A stretch of 64,000 nt of DNA from Spongospora subterranea f. sp. subterranea (Eukaryota > Endomyxa: Phytomyxea > Phytomyxea > Plasmodiophorida). The notes below the pieces were generated by a model that was given only the letters and a program-made list of their open reading frames with translations, was not told the origin of the DNA and did no database searches. The number at the start of each line of letters is the position of its first letter. Position 1 is the first letter of the stretch. Position numbers and translations under genes: made by a program. This document shows positions 31,964 through 41,889 of this stretch, piece by piece. The stretch is taken from assembly GCA_049724395.1 (NCBI GenBank), contig JAUGWO010000115.1, positions 62,001-126,000 on the forward strand. Reading direction: 5' to 3'.

Positions 31964-33154
31964 TCATCTCCTTTTACAATAGAACGGCGGCGAACTGTCG
32001 TGGTCTTTGGCAGTAGAAGCGGTCGCGATACAGAAAAAGCGGTGCCAGTTCCACTGTTTTTTTCGTTGCTTTGGTGGTTGTTCTTGTTTGAGTCGCAATT
32101 TCAAAAGTGTGGTGACGACTTGTTTACGGTATCGAAAGTAACTCCTAAAGTTGAGAAATTCAACGAGCATCAATGATAATCCTCTATCAGCGCATCGCTT
32201 CTCCACCAATTGCAAACCTTGATGATATAAGTTTTCGGCTTTCTTTGACACAAAGTGGAGACTCCGCTTTTCAAGCAAGATATCAAGCATTGAATTCGTA
32301 TAATCTTTCATTTCAGATTCAAGAGCTGAGTCCCAATGAGAATATATGCAGTTGGCACTGTCTAGAAATCGGTTTGCCCATCGGTCGGAAGGTGCATAGG
32401 CCCAGCTCAACACCTTCTCGGTATTGTCATCAATTTGATCATGTAGTGTTGCCGGACAGACTCTATACAAATATGATTTGTAGTTCAGAGCAGCATTGAT
32501 AGCAGCTGTGTCCTTGGTCTCTGGCCAGTTATCGGGATACGAATATAGTCTGGCTAACTTTTGTTCGATTACTATAAATATCTTCCGGCTCAACGGATGG
32601 ATGACTTTCTGCTGGTTTAACGGGGCAATCTTGCAAATAAATCTCTGGATTGTCAGTATGACAAGTCCAACAACTTTATCATCATCATGAGGACCAGATT
32701 TTGGCATAACATCCCAAATGCGTCCTGGAAATAGCGAAAGAAGCTCTTGAGCGAGTTCAAAAGCTTTGAATTCCTGCTCAGGATCATTTGCGATAGTCAA
32801 GTTGCCATCGTCGTCGACTTCTTCCAAATAGTGCTGCAGAAGTAGCACTTTGGTAATCACGACAATTCTCAAGGAATCGTATTTTGCTATCACGTCACGA
32901 TTGTATTGCCAGGACTGCTCTTCTTTCGGGCCGCTGACTATTGTATTGACAGTCCATTTGACCAGATCGTATGATTGCAGAACCCGTCGGTGACAACCGT
33001 TCTCTTCCTGGTCAACGGACGTTGACGTTGAATCCAGCCCAAAATCACCTGTGGCTATGAAAGTGTAAATCTGGGAATTCGAGAAAACAGCCCCTGAGAC
33101 AATATTGATAGACACTGCCAAAACCAAAGTACATATCATTTCAAAGATCGACAT
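31964..33154 (-). CDS. Secreted 208-residue-repeat family protein, copy B (single unit)
   Basis: An uninterrupted 396-codon frame from the ATG at 33,154. It opens MSIFEMICTLVLAVSINIVS, a signal peptide like those of A and C, and keeps DFGLDSTSTSVDQEENG in the acidic spacer. It has one N-terminal half-unit (SYDLVKWTVNTIVSGPKEEQ, as in A), then one core unit with FPGRIWDVMPKSGPHDDDKV, YSYPDNWPETKDTAAI and CPATLHDQIDDNTEKVLSWA. The tail has CADRGLSLMLVEFL and a lysine/glutamine-rich end. It is clearly more diverged than A is from C: the RFWD and HVDDEV motifs are altered. Intact frame and diverged sequence suggest it may still be used. Function unknown; export is inferred from the leader. Confidence 0.7.
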   Translation of the reverse strand: MSIFEMICTLVLAVSINIVSGAVFSNSQIYTFIATGDFGLDSTSTSVDQEENGCHRRVLQSYDLVKWTVNTIVSGPKEEQSWQYNRDVIAKYDSLRIVVITKVLLLQHYLEEVDDDGNLTIANDPEQEFKAFELAQELLSLFPGRIWDVMPKSGPHDDDKVVGLVILTIQRFICKIAPLNQQKVIHPLSRKIFIVIEQKLARLYSYPDNWPETKDTAAINAALNYKSYLYRVCPATLHDQIDDNTEKVLSWAYAPSDRWANRFLDSANCIYSHWDSALESEMKDYTNSMLDILLEKRSLHFVSKKAENLYHQGLQLVEKRCADRGLSLMLVEFLNFRSYFRYRKQVVTTLLKLRLKQEQPPKQRKKQWNWHRFFCIATASTAKDHDSSPPFYCKRR

Positions 33155-33169
33155 CGATGTGTCGTGTCT

Positions 33170-33370
33170 AAATTAGCCAAATGATGGGTGAGTTTCGACA
33201 GGCCCCTGTGGCCTGTTCCATCCGCAGTGGCACAGTCCGTTCGCAAGTACGTTCCCAGTGGCACAGTCCCGTTGACAGTCCGACGCAAGTCCGTTCCCAG
33301 TGGAACAATCCGTTCACAACTGACAACTCATCCACCCAGTGGCACTCCCTTGGCAAGTCCGTATGATCAG
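33170..33370. repeat. Short imperfect repeats upstream of copy B
   Basis: CAGTGGCACAGTCCGTT, GTTCCCAGTGGCACAGTCCC, GTTCCCAGTGGAACAATCCG and CAGTGGCACTCCC recur within 170 bases just upstream of the copy B start. Upstream of A and C there are related CAGTCCGTACGCAGTC-like words. They may be promoter repeats or transposon-end debris. Confidence 0.5.
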
Positions 33371-33785
33371 TGTCCCACAGTTGATCACGTTAAACAACAG
33401 CCACCTTACATACACTCGGTTGGCCGGTTCTGAGGGTGGAGCTATCACCATCAAGCGCTTTCGAGACAGAGACCTGTGCCACCTGTGCCGCCGAGCAGCG
33501 AAATCAACCCGATCTCGACAACTTCTACTCCAGACAAAGCGGCCTACTTATCGCTGCTTTCAACAATGCTATGGATGGTCATCATCGACTCTTGACGATG
33601 CACTGCGCCAACCTTGGCCTGGTTTGGGAGCAATTGCGAAATCTGTACGAGAGGAAGGCAACGTCGACCCACAATTCCTAGACGAACTCAAGCTCCCTCA
33701 CAGTTGCTGAAGGGAGTTATCACGAGCTGTCGGTTTACATCCTGGACAATTTGGCCCCATTAACCAAGTATGGACACCCGGATAT
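33371..33785. other. Spacer, possibly retroelement debris
   Basis: Plus-strand open frames of 81-123 codons overlap (33,339-33,710). They carry no clear signature. Immediately to the right begins the 5' LTR of a Copia-type fossil. Confidence 0.4.
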
Positions 33786-33950
33786 TGTTAAGTCGACCTG
33801 ATCCAACGTCTCTTCACGTCCCAGGAGATTTTTCTACTGTTCTCCCTTCTTCCTGTCATGGACGATTAACTAGGGAATGTTCAACACTAAACTAAATTAC
33901 TCCTTCTCCCTCCATATTTTAGCAATTAACAGTCGAACGTGTTGCTGTGA
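33786..33950 (+). repeat. 5' LTR of the Copia-type fossil
   Basis: Starts TGTTAAGTCGACCTGATCC and aligns with 35,776-35,949 through CTCTTCACGTCC, CTACTGTTCTC, GATTAACTAGGGAAT and CCATATTTTAG. The last 30 bases are poorly conserved, so the inner border is approximate. Confidence 0.75.
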
Positions 33951-35775
33951 CAACCAAAGATGTAGGGCATTGTTCCGATGATAACCAATGACAATTACGC
34001 AATATGGTCTTAGAAGTTTCCTCTAGGAGTAAAGGCCATCGGCGTTAGTCACGTCATTGAAGGTGGTGCTGGTGTCGCCGCCAATCTATACGAGAAAATC
34101 CATGCCATTCTGCTTTTAAGTATGGTTGAACACAATTACCCCATCGTGGAAAATTCCACGAGTACAAGGAACGCATGGGCAATTTTGAAGGCAAAATTTG
34201 GCGACAACTCCTCAATTGGGGCGTTGATCGCCATACAACAAGGTGTTGCTTTAGGGTTCCTTAACCGTGTCGGGAGTACATCGCTAAGATTCAAAACGCA
34301 GCTAATAATGTTTCGAGAATTGCATTGGATTTTATCACCATCAACGACAATCTGCATGGTCTGATCATGTTGATGAGTGTTTCTGATGAATATCAACCAT
34401 TAGTCGACCCAATTTATGCAACATCGGAATTGATTACCAGTCTGAATGTTCTATCGAAACTCCAAATCGCTGTTCGTCGACACACTGTTCGGGATAAAGG
34501 AGGACAGTCGGTAGTTGTCGGGACCGCCGCGATCATCCAACAAGGGGTCTGTAATTCCTGCAATACCCCAATGAACAAGTGCTGGAAGAGGACATGTTTT
34601 AACATATTACCGAAATTGAGATAATCTCATGATAAACATAAATATAATCAGGTTTCTGCTTATTCTGCTTTACAATCTTCCTATTTTGAAAACCAGAGTA
34701 GAACATGGCTGATCGACTCAGGTTCCAACCGCCATATTTGTCGTCATGAAGACATGATGATGGGATTACGACGTGATACTTCCTATGTATTCAATTAGCT
34801 GATGATCGTTTTGTTAATGGATCGTCAATCGGAACCAATCATGTCAAACTCGCGGGTGTAAATGGTCAACCAAATGACACCCTTATAGAACCAATCATGA
34901 ACAATAAGAGAGAGGACCTAAATGGTGACAAGTGTCATTGTATTTTCAGTATTTTCCTCGGTAGAAGATGGACCTAAGGGCAAGTCGTTATGCTCTAGAC
35001 AAAAATCGAACAACCTTTATCAACTCCAAGACGTTAATATTAAGGCGCGTTTCGCCTCGTCTCAGCCGAAGATTGACATTGTTAGATGGCGTTTACGGCT
35101 CAAGCACAGGAATTATGAAGTCTTGAAAGGCCTTATAAAGAAAGGAATGATTAATATCACCAATACGAACATCACTGAAGGGGTCTCTAACGGATGCGAA
35201 TTGGGAAAGGTGACCCGAGGGCGATTCCCAAAGCGAAATCAAAGGTGTTTGGCCACTAAAGTGCTGTAAAGAGTATATTCTGACGTCTGCGGCCCATTTC
35301 CGGTGATTGGTTTATACTCAAAGTTCAAGTATAATATCGCTGGGGATCCAGATCTGTTTTACCTCAGGGTTTATCTGCGTTATCAGTGGAGCTCTAGTCA
35401 TTTGGAGAAGTTATCGCCAGAAGACCACTGCAGAATTGTCGCTGGAACTAGAATACATGGCGCTACATGTGGCATCCCGAGAGATGAAATGGGTCAAGCA
35501 ATTCCTCATCGAATTGCAGGTCCTGAACAATAGTGATTCTTCATTATAGACCACAATAAAGGATCTCTCAGAGTGACTACACAATAACACGACAGACATC
35601 AGAACAAACATATCGACGTCATCTTCCAAACCATCAGAGACAGGGTCGACGACGGTCCTATTTCCTTGGAATATTGTCCTATCGAGACATTGGTTGTCGA
35701 TATTCTCACGAAACCGCTCTCGACTCTTAAATCTCTGTGGTTCAGTTCACATCCCGGTATCATCTCGAGGGGGAG

Positions 35776-35949
35776 TGTTAAGTCGACCTGATTCAACGTC
35801 TCTTCACGTCCTAGCAGATGTTTTCTACTGTTCTCTCATGTTCCTGTAATGGCCGATTAACTAGGGAATATTTGATATATTTACACTAAACTACATCACT
35901 CCTTCTCCTCTCCATATTTTAGAGATATGACACGATTGTTATTGCAACA
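35776..35949 (+). repeat. 3' LTR of the Copia-type fossil
   Basis: 174 bases, starting TGTTAAGTCGACCTGATTC directly after a polypurine run (GAGGGGGAG) and ending TTATTGCAACA. The mirror copy in the left arm is 7,823-7,996, the same length. Confidence 0.8.
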
Positions 35950-36730
35950 CTGGTCCCTGAAATGGCGGTCTACTCGAGGATGGAGCAAGGAAGAAGAAGG
36001 CGTCTCGGCAAGAGCAACAGTGAATGTCTCGACTGTGTAGAGAAGGACCATTGGCGAAATAATCGCCTGGGCAATAGGCCAAGAAAACTCGGGAGAGACA
36101 GACAAAAGTCTGACGGTTTAGGCCCCAAAAACGTCACGAGGTCCACGTAGCGCTCTGCACGATTTCCACGATCATCAGCGTAAGAGACTCGTGGATCGTC
36201 GACTTAGCGGTCACCAGTTCTATGTTGCTATCGATAAACTTCGACCGCGACGACCGAAGCGAAATCATCATCGGGAATTGGCGATGTCGTCGAGTCATAT
36301 GGTAAATGGTCAACACAAAGAGGATCGGCAGCTCCTGAACCCTAAGGCAGTTGTCGTGGTCCCCAGTTTAAATGCCAATTTACTGTCCATCGGAGCGCTC
36401 TGCGTTGACAATTCCGTTAATGAAGTCGTATTCATGAAGAATGCGGGTCGGATAATGAAGGGCGGTTGAGTTGATCGCCACAGGAGCTCGACACAAACCG
36501 ACTTGACACACTTATCACGTGATGTTATCAGGCGATGGTCTCGGCAGAAATGTGCCATCAAAGACTGTGTCACACCAGCGATAACACAATCAGCGAGTCG
36601 TGTTCGGGAATGGGGTCACGGCTGGAAACGACCACAACGGGACCCAAACTGGGTTTTATTGCCGGTCCACCACCCAATACACACTTTTGTTGTGATTACA
36701 TTTGTCGGCGTCAATCAATCCTAAGTAAAT
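35950..36730 (+). mobile_element. Copia-type retroelement fossil, second fragment, right copy
   Basis: Directly after the LTR comes a zinc knuckle (CLDCVEKDHW), then NLLSIGALCVDNSVNEVVF, typical of the region between protease and integrase, and LSRDVIRR as in the pre-integrase domain. The order is right for Copia but the motif versions differ from those in 33,786-35,776, so it is a different copy or a different family member. Broken, with several breaks. Mirror copy at 7,075-7,822. The stretch 36,730-37,119 holds no gene but has the inverted exon copy described for the left arm. Confidence 0.6.
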
Positions 36731-37119
36731 ATCGTTATGGATTGTTATAAATATTGACATATTGTTGTCAATGTCAAACGCCATGATATCGACTGTATTA
36801 GATGTGGTGTCTTAAGACTGTGTGAAATGGAATTCAACACCGGATGAGAATAGCGATGATGAAAGGTGCCAGATTCGGTCGGACACATTGTATCCTTTTC
36901 AATCCATCACCTACTGCAGTTGGCCCTGAACCAATGACACACAATTATATTATTGGACTTCATTTATTTAACTATTGCCGATCGGAAACCTCGCCCGACT
37001 CCCAGCTACAACGTTGGCGAAAAAGGCGAAGGCCTTGTTAGACCCTGTAGACAAAGGGAGAGGATCATTTAGTTTGACCAACTATTGTAAAAGGGTCTAA
37101 CCGTTTAATTGCTAATTTA

Positions 37120-37556
37120 TCACTTGGTCTTATAGTTGGAATTTTGTCGCGAATCAGCCGCGCTTTTGTCGCCAACGTCGTAACTGGGAGTCGGCGACGC
37201 TTCACAATCGGCAAACAGCTTCATAACATCCACCGATTCACTCGATGTTATTTGCAGTTGCTTTTGAACACTATGAAGATGTGAAAAAAGGGAAAACCAA
37301 TTCTCCTGAAGGTGCCGTCGTTCCTGCCATGGAAATTCTTGTGATCATTCATAGCGAGATTGGACACGACCTCGTCGAAAGAGAGCGATAACCTGAACAT
37401 TTGAAGTATTTGCTAAACTCGGACGTTCACAAGTTGAAATTCGTCCTCGAACAGAACTGTTTGGTGACGTGAGAGAGCAATCTCGCGAAGAAGATCTGCT
37501 GTTCGCCCTCCTGAGGCAATATGGTTCACCCTTTCAATCACAGTTCGTTTCTTCAT
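37120..37556 (-). CDS. Small unrecognised conserved gene, right copy
   Basis: Mirror of 6,178-6,664. From the ATG at 37,556: MKKRTVIERVNHIASGGRTA, continuing to LREIALSRHQTVLFEDEFQL. The second segment includes NWFSLFSHLHSVQKQLQI and ends SAADSRQNSNYKTK at 37,120. Relative to the left copy there are several amino-acid replacements (for example YMGS to HIAS and HL to LL) but no stop in either segment. The likely intron differs in length and content between arms. Function unknown. Confidence 0.4.
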
Positions 37557-37938
37557 AAATTGATGAGGGACACACTTCTAATCGTCGATAATAATCGTTC
37601 CTTCATTTCTATCCCAAATTGTTCACGGCGATATTACTGTATTCCGTTTTCGGAACTGTAAAATCACATGATAATACCCGTTCTAGTTAATCGTGAAGTC
37701 GAAATGATGACTAAAGCGAACAAGATCGTGATCATTTCCTTGACCTGCACATTGTGTGTGGGTTTACCGAAAAGACCAAGACACTCTCAGAGACTTTAAG
37801 TACGTTATTATGTTCATCAATTAGGGAATATAACTGTGATCGTAAATTAAAGATAATTCAAAAAACAGTAAAATTTGGACGCGATCGATGGGTTGTTATG
37901 AAAATTGTAAGAACAACAGAATGAAAACCATAGTCTGA
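37557..37938. other. 3' flank of copy C, no gene seen
   Basis: AT-rich sequence conserved with 5,800-6,177. It was separated from copy C by the Gypsy-type insertion at 37,944-41,880. Confidence 0.6.
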
Positions 37939-37943
37939 CTTTG
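37939..37943. repeat. Target-site duplication of the Gypsy-type element, left side
   Basis: CTTTG here and CTTTG at 41,881-41,885 flank the element exactly. The left arm has the single, uninterrupted equivalent (one base differs). Confidence 0.85.
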
Positions 37944-38048
37944 TATACTGGTGCAAGGGCTCCTTATAAAATGAACGAATAGAAAACTCTAAAATGAGAA
38001 GTTGTTTATTATTGTACCTGTACCATTGCAGGAAGTGGCTGCAGAGCA
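37944..38048 (-). repeat. 3' LTR of the Gypsy-type element
   Basis: 105 bases; read on the minus strand it runs from TGCTCTGCAGCC to AGCCCTTGCACCAGTATA. It differs from the 5' LTR mainly by a small length change in its middle. Confidence 0.85.
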
Positions 38049-41000
38049 CTCCCCTTGTTGAAAAAACGCAACATTGAACGATAAAATGGATCTTGGGGAC
38101 GCGATTGTAAACACTTTTTTTCACCTCAGTAGGCACATATTTAGTCAATGAAACAAACGGTTCCCATGTAGAATCAGAGGATTCAAATCCAAAAAACAAA
38201 AAAGTGGAGTTCCGGCTCGCCTGACTCCGGATTCTTGAGAATGTCGGTTATTCGCTCGACCATTAAAGAAGACGTTCCTCAAATATCTCAGCCGTCAATT
38301 TCAGGCTGGCGCCGTCGTAAAGTCTTGAACGTTGAGCATGTACTTCAAAAGACTCATTCGTGATCAGATCACGAACAACACCCCGATTTACCACGTTGCT
38401 GTTGAATGTTTTTTGCAACAAGGACGTAGTCGCCCACTTCAAATTGAATTTGCTTTAACCTGGCGGCGAATCAGACTGGTCTCGTGCTGTTGTCGCTGAT
38501 GTGAGATGCGACGTGAGGCCTCGTTGTGAATTTCATCCATCACATCAACCAAGGAATCATTAAGCGTTGCTAAACCCTCCAGCGTAATGGGAATTTCGAC
38601 AACTTGGTCGAGGCGTGATAGGAAGATGGTTGTCATGAGAGTAATAGGCTCTAGACCTGTGAATATAATGACAGGGGCGAATCCAATGCGAGGGCGAACC
38701 TTCTGGTTGATCACCATGTTGACCGAAGGAATCAAACTTGGCCAATCTTGGAACGGTAGACCGAATTCCGAAAGTAATGATTTCAATAAAAAAAGGATGT
38801 GGCGGTTGACAACCTCAACAGTGCCATTAGCCCAGGGAGTATAGGCGGTGATTAAATGCTGTTTAAGTGCAGACGAGCACAAAATTCTTGGACTACTCGA
38901 TCCTTAAAGTGTGAAGTGTGAACCTTGATCTGAAACGTGTTGGAAACCGATCCAAAATTTCTTGAACCGATAATCAATCAGACCATCTACCACTGTGAAA
39001 TGATCGGCCGCCTCGCAGGCAATCAACTTTACGAAATTTTTTTTTTCAGATCATCTTTGATGACTAGAACGTATTGAAATGCATGCCAGTATCCACGACG
39101 CGATTTACCAATGAACAAATAGTCATACTTTATGAGTTTGTTGGGCTTGATCGCATGAATATCGTGACCAAATGGTCGGGGGATCATAGAGTCCTTGACC
39201 CTCAAACAGTGCAGACACCTGTCGATAAAACCCTTGATGTCCTGCCTTATATTCGGATATTAAAATAGTTGAGAGATGTTGTAATAAGCAGAATCGACAA
39301 CTCCATGACCTGATAGTCCCATATGTCCAATGACCATAATTCTAATCTGAAGTGAAGTGGAGGAAATCCCAGAGTTGTTTTCCCGAGTTGTTTTCCCGAG
39401 TTGTTTTCCCGAGGCTTTCCAGATTCCATTTACCAGAGTGAGCGGGGTTCTCGATTCAGGAGATAAAATATCATCTTGTGGATAACAATTGCGCTCTTCG
39501 ATGAACAGTTGTTGGGAATTGCAGATTTCCGTAACAGTTGGCCAAATGGAATTCTGCAGCAATCTGATATTCTGGGAAAGGGACCCGATTGCTCTTCATG
39601 TTCACAGTGCGGAGACAATGCTGAGAACAATGTGAAGCGACCAAATGATGGACCTACAGACACACCCCAGCGAGTGCCTAAATCCGTCCAAACATTATCC
39701 CCACCAGATATGTGTTCAATGCGATGATCAAGATCTTTGATCTGCAGTGTCCATCGTTCTAGACGGCCACCTGTAATGCAACTTGTTGTGGAATTGCGAC
39801 CAAAGGGATCAAATACATAAACTAAATTTTTATGATCAGTGAAAATGAGAAATGGAAGTCGATTGAACAGATAGTGCTTCCAACGATGGCATCCCTCAAA
39901 AAGAGAAGCTTCCTTCTCATTAATTGGCCAGTAAAGTGACTCTCCTTGAACTGGCTCGAAATGAAAATTAATGGTTCGTGGCGCTGCTAAGAATATGGTT
40001 TCGTTATGTCATCCGGTGGAATCTGTGTAAGAAACAGAGATCAAACTGGTCAACCGCATCTGGGAAAAGACAGCGTATCCAGCCATCGTTCGGATGTGAT
40101 AACGTCATAAGTTTCGATATTCGATCGGCGATGGCGAAAACGAAGGGGAAACAATAACATTACGTTTGTTAGAAGGACGACTGGCGGAAGAAAGAGAGAT
40201 TCCACCAGGGTTATCGCCGGCGTCAATGTCGATAAATTGATTCGGCGTATCATACAGAAGTTTATCCAGAAGTTGATCTGGATCTATAGCTGAACTATCG
40301 AGCTCAGGTTTGCCTAACAATGCCAGGTTTTGTGAAAGTTGTTCTTTACAGACATTCACAACGCATCGGCGAAGTGAAACTGTTCCGGTATTGCGTGTCA
40401 TCGTCAAATCAAAATGATGGCACTACCAATAATTGTTGCCACCGAATCAGTCGTAGCCAGTTTGCTACGAAGTGGAGGAGTAAAACATTTAACGGAATCA
40501 TGTGATCGTGACTGGATACGATCCAACATCAATCTATCGATCGTCGTATAGGTTGAACCGTTGTCGTGTTCAAATGGATAACTCGCCACGTTGTGACGCA
40601 AACACCTGATTCGGTTCCGAATTGGGAAAAACCGTATCCCCGATGGACCACTTGTTCTGAAACCGGTGATGGCTGATGATCACATTCAGCTTTAAATTTT
40701 GCAAATGCTTCCTTTCGTTCGGTAGGTGTAGACGTTGGACAGATTTGAACCCAATGGGGACCTTTACACACTAAACAGCCGTTAATTAGAGGCGGCTTAT
40801 TTTCGAATTTCTGCCGAATGTGTTCCGGTTTGTGGCCTTTGCCATCGGTGGTTTTGCTGACTTTACTGTCAAAGTGCGATTTAGAGACGTTGGATGAATT
40901 AGAACCTAAAAAAAATCGTTGTTGAGATGATTTCGACGAAGGTTTCCTTACGGTATCGTCGCGTAACAAGAAAAAAACGATGTTGGTCTTTCGCGAGCGT

Positions 41001-41792
41001 GTCCACCAATGTGAAGAAGGCATCTTCATCTTTAGCAGTGTGAATATACTCGCCCTAGGTAATTGCACGGTCGATTAAATTTTTCAGGTCTTTGGACGAA
41101 GGCCGTTGCGGAGGACGTCAATTTTCCTCTTAATTGCATCGGGTGAACCTGAGTAAACACGTTGAAGTCCATGATGTTCAATAAAACTGTCAAACGAATA
41201 AAATATTCGACCACCCGCTGGTCAATAGAAGATATGGTCGTATCCATGACAATCGATTTCGAAACCAACGCTTCGATGTTGGTAGAAGATAAAAGGGCTC
41301 CGGAATCCTTCTGCACTTTCCGTAGGTATTGGTCCAAATCATCATCAGTCACTTCGCTGATTTCCTTCTTGAGGCGATATTTAGCAATGTTTCTGAGGCA
41401 GTCGTGATCAAAACAGGTTTTAAATTTGGGCATGGATGTCCTCATTATGAATCGTTCGTCGTTCCTCGATTAGTAGGCGATACTTTTAAAAGCACGAAGA
41501 AAAGAAATAACCGCGGGTAAATCCAGGCTTATCATCTCAGGGGCAATCACCGAAATAAAAACAGGGTGGCTTTGCTTACTGGAGCGTCGGTATGAGAAGT
41601 GCTTGAAGGTTGATGGCGCGCTGGCTCAATATTGGCCTCGGAATTAGGGGCTTGATGACCTGCAAGGATATTCGTTCGAGCCGTCATTTAGAAAGAAAGA
41701 GGTTAGAAGATCAAAGAAGTCACACGTGGAATAACGGGGCGAGAAGACGAGACGCACGTGAAAGTGACACAAGTGCTGCGAAGCAAAACGTT

Positions 41793-41880
41793 TATACTGG
41801 TGCAAGGGCTCCTTGTAAACGAATAGAAAACTCTAAAATAAGAAGTGGTTTATAACACAGCGGGCAGGGGCTGCAGAGCA
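41793..41880 (-). repeat. 5' LTR of the Gypsy-type element
   Basis: 88 bases, from TGCTCTGCAGCCCC to CACCAGTATA on the minus strand. Ends TG...TA rather than the usual TG...CA, in both LTRs. Confidence 0.85.
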
Positions 41881-41885
41881 CTTTG
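41881..41885. repeat. Target-site duplication of the Gypsy-type element, right side
   Basis: CTTTG, identical to 37,939-37,943, a few bases after the stop codon of copy C. Confidence 0.85.
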
Positions 41886-41889
41886 GTCG

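Larger units (their letters stand above)
33786..35949 (+). mobile_element. Copia-type LTR retroelement fossil, short internal region
   Basis: LTRs at about 33,786-33,950 and 35,776-35,949 share TGTTAAGTCGACCTGAT and most of their length. Between them, in order: a gag segment (STRNAWAILKAKFGDNSSIG, about 34,160), a zinc-knuckle remnant (CNSCNTPMNKCWKRTC, about 34,555), the protease active site in LIDSGSNRHICRHEDMM (about 34,710), a pre-integrase segment (GLIKKGMINI, about 35,130), the start of the integrase core (SDVCGPFP), RNase H (ALVIWRSYRQKTTAELS) and the tail DILTKPLS before the 3' LTR. Whole length about 2.2 kb, far shorter than a working Copia; broken, with several breaks. LTR divergence suggests it is not recent. 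The right-arm duplication border (about 34,495) falls inside it. Confidence 0.8.
37944..41880 (-). mobile_element. Gypsy-type LTR retroelement fossil with very short LTRs
   Basis: A 3.94-kb element in minus orientation. Parts in order from the 5' LTR: gag-like region (about 41,445-41,030), a zinc knuckle CLVCKGPHWVQIC with C-x2-C-x3-H-x4-C spacing (about 40,770), a linker/protease-like stretch, an RNase H segment with FTDHKNLVYVFDP and RLERWTLQIKDLDHRIEHIS (about 39,850-39,720), and the integrase C-terminal part with AYTPWANGTVEVVNRH (about 38,840). The integrase resembles Gypsy-type elements described in oomycetes. It is broken, with several breaks. LTRs of about 88 and 105 bases begin TGCTCTGCAG and end CAGTATA. 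It inserted after the arms duplicated. Confidence 0.85.
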
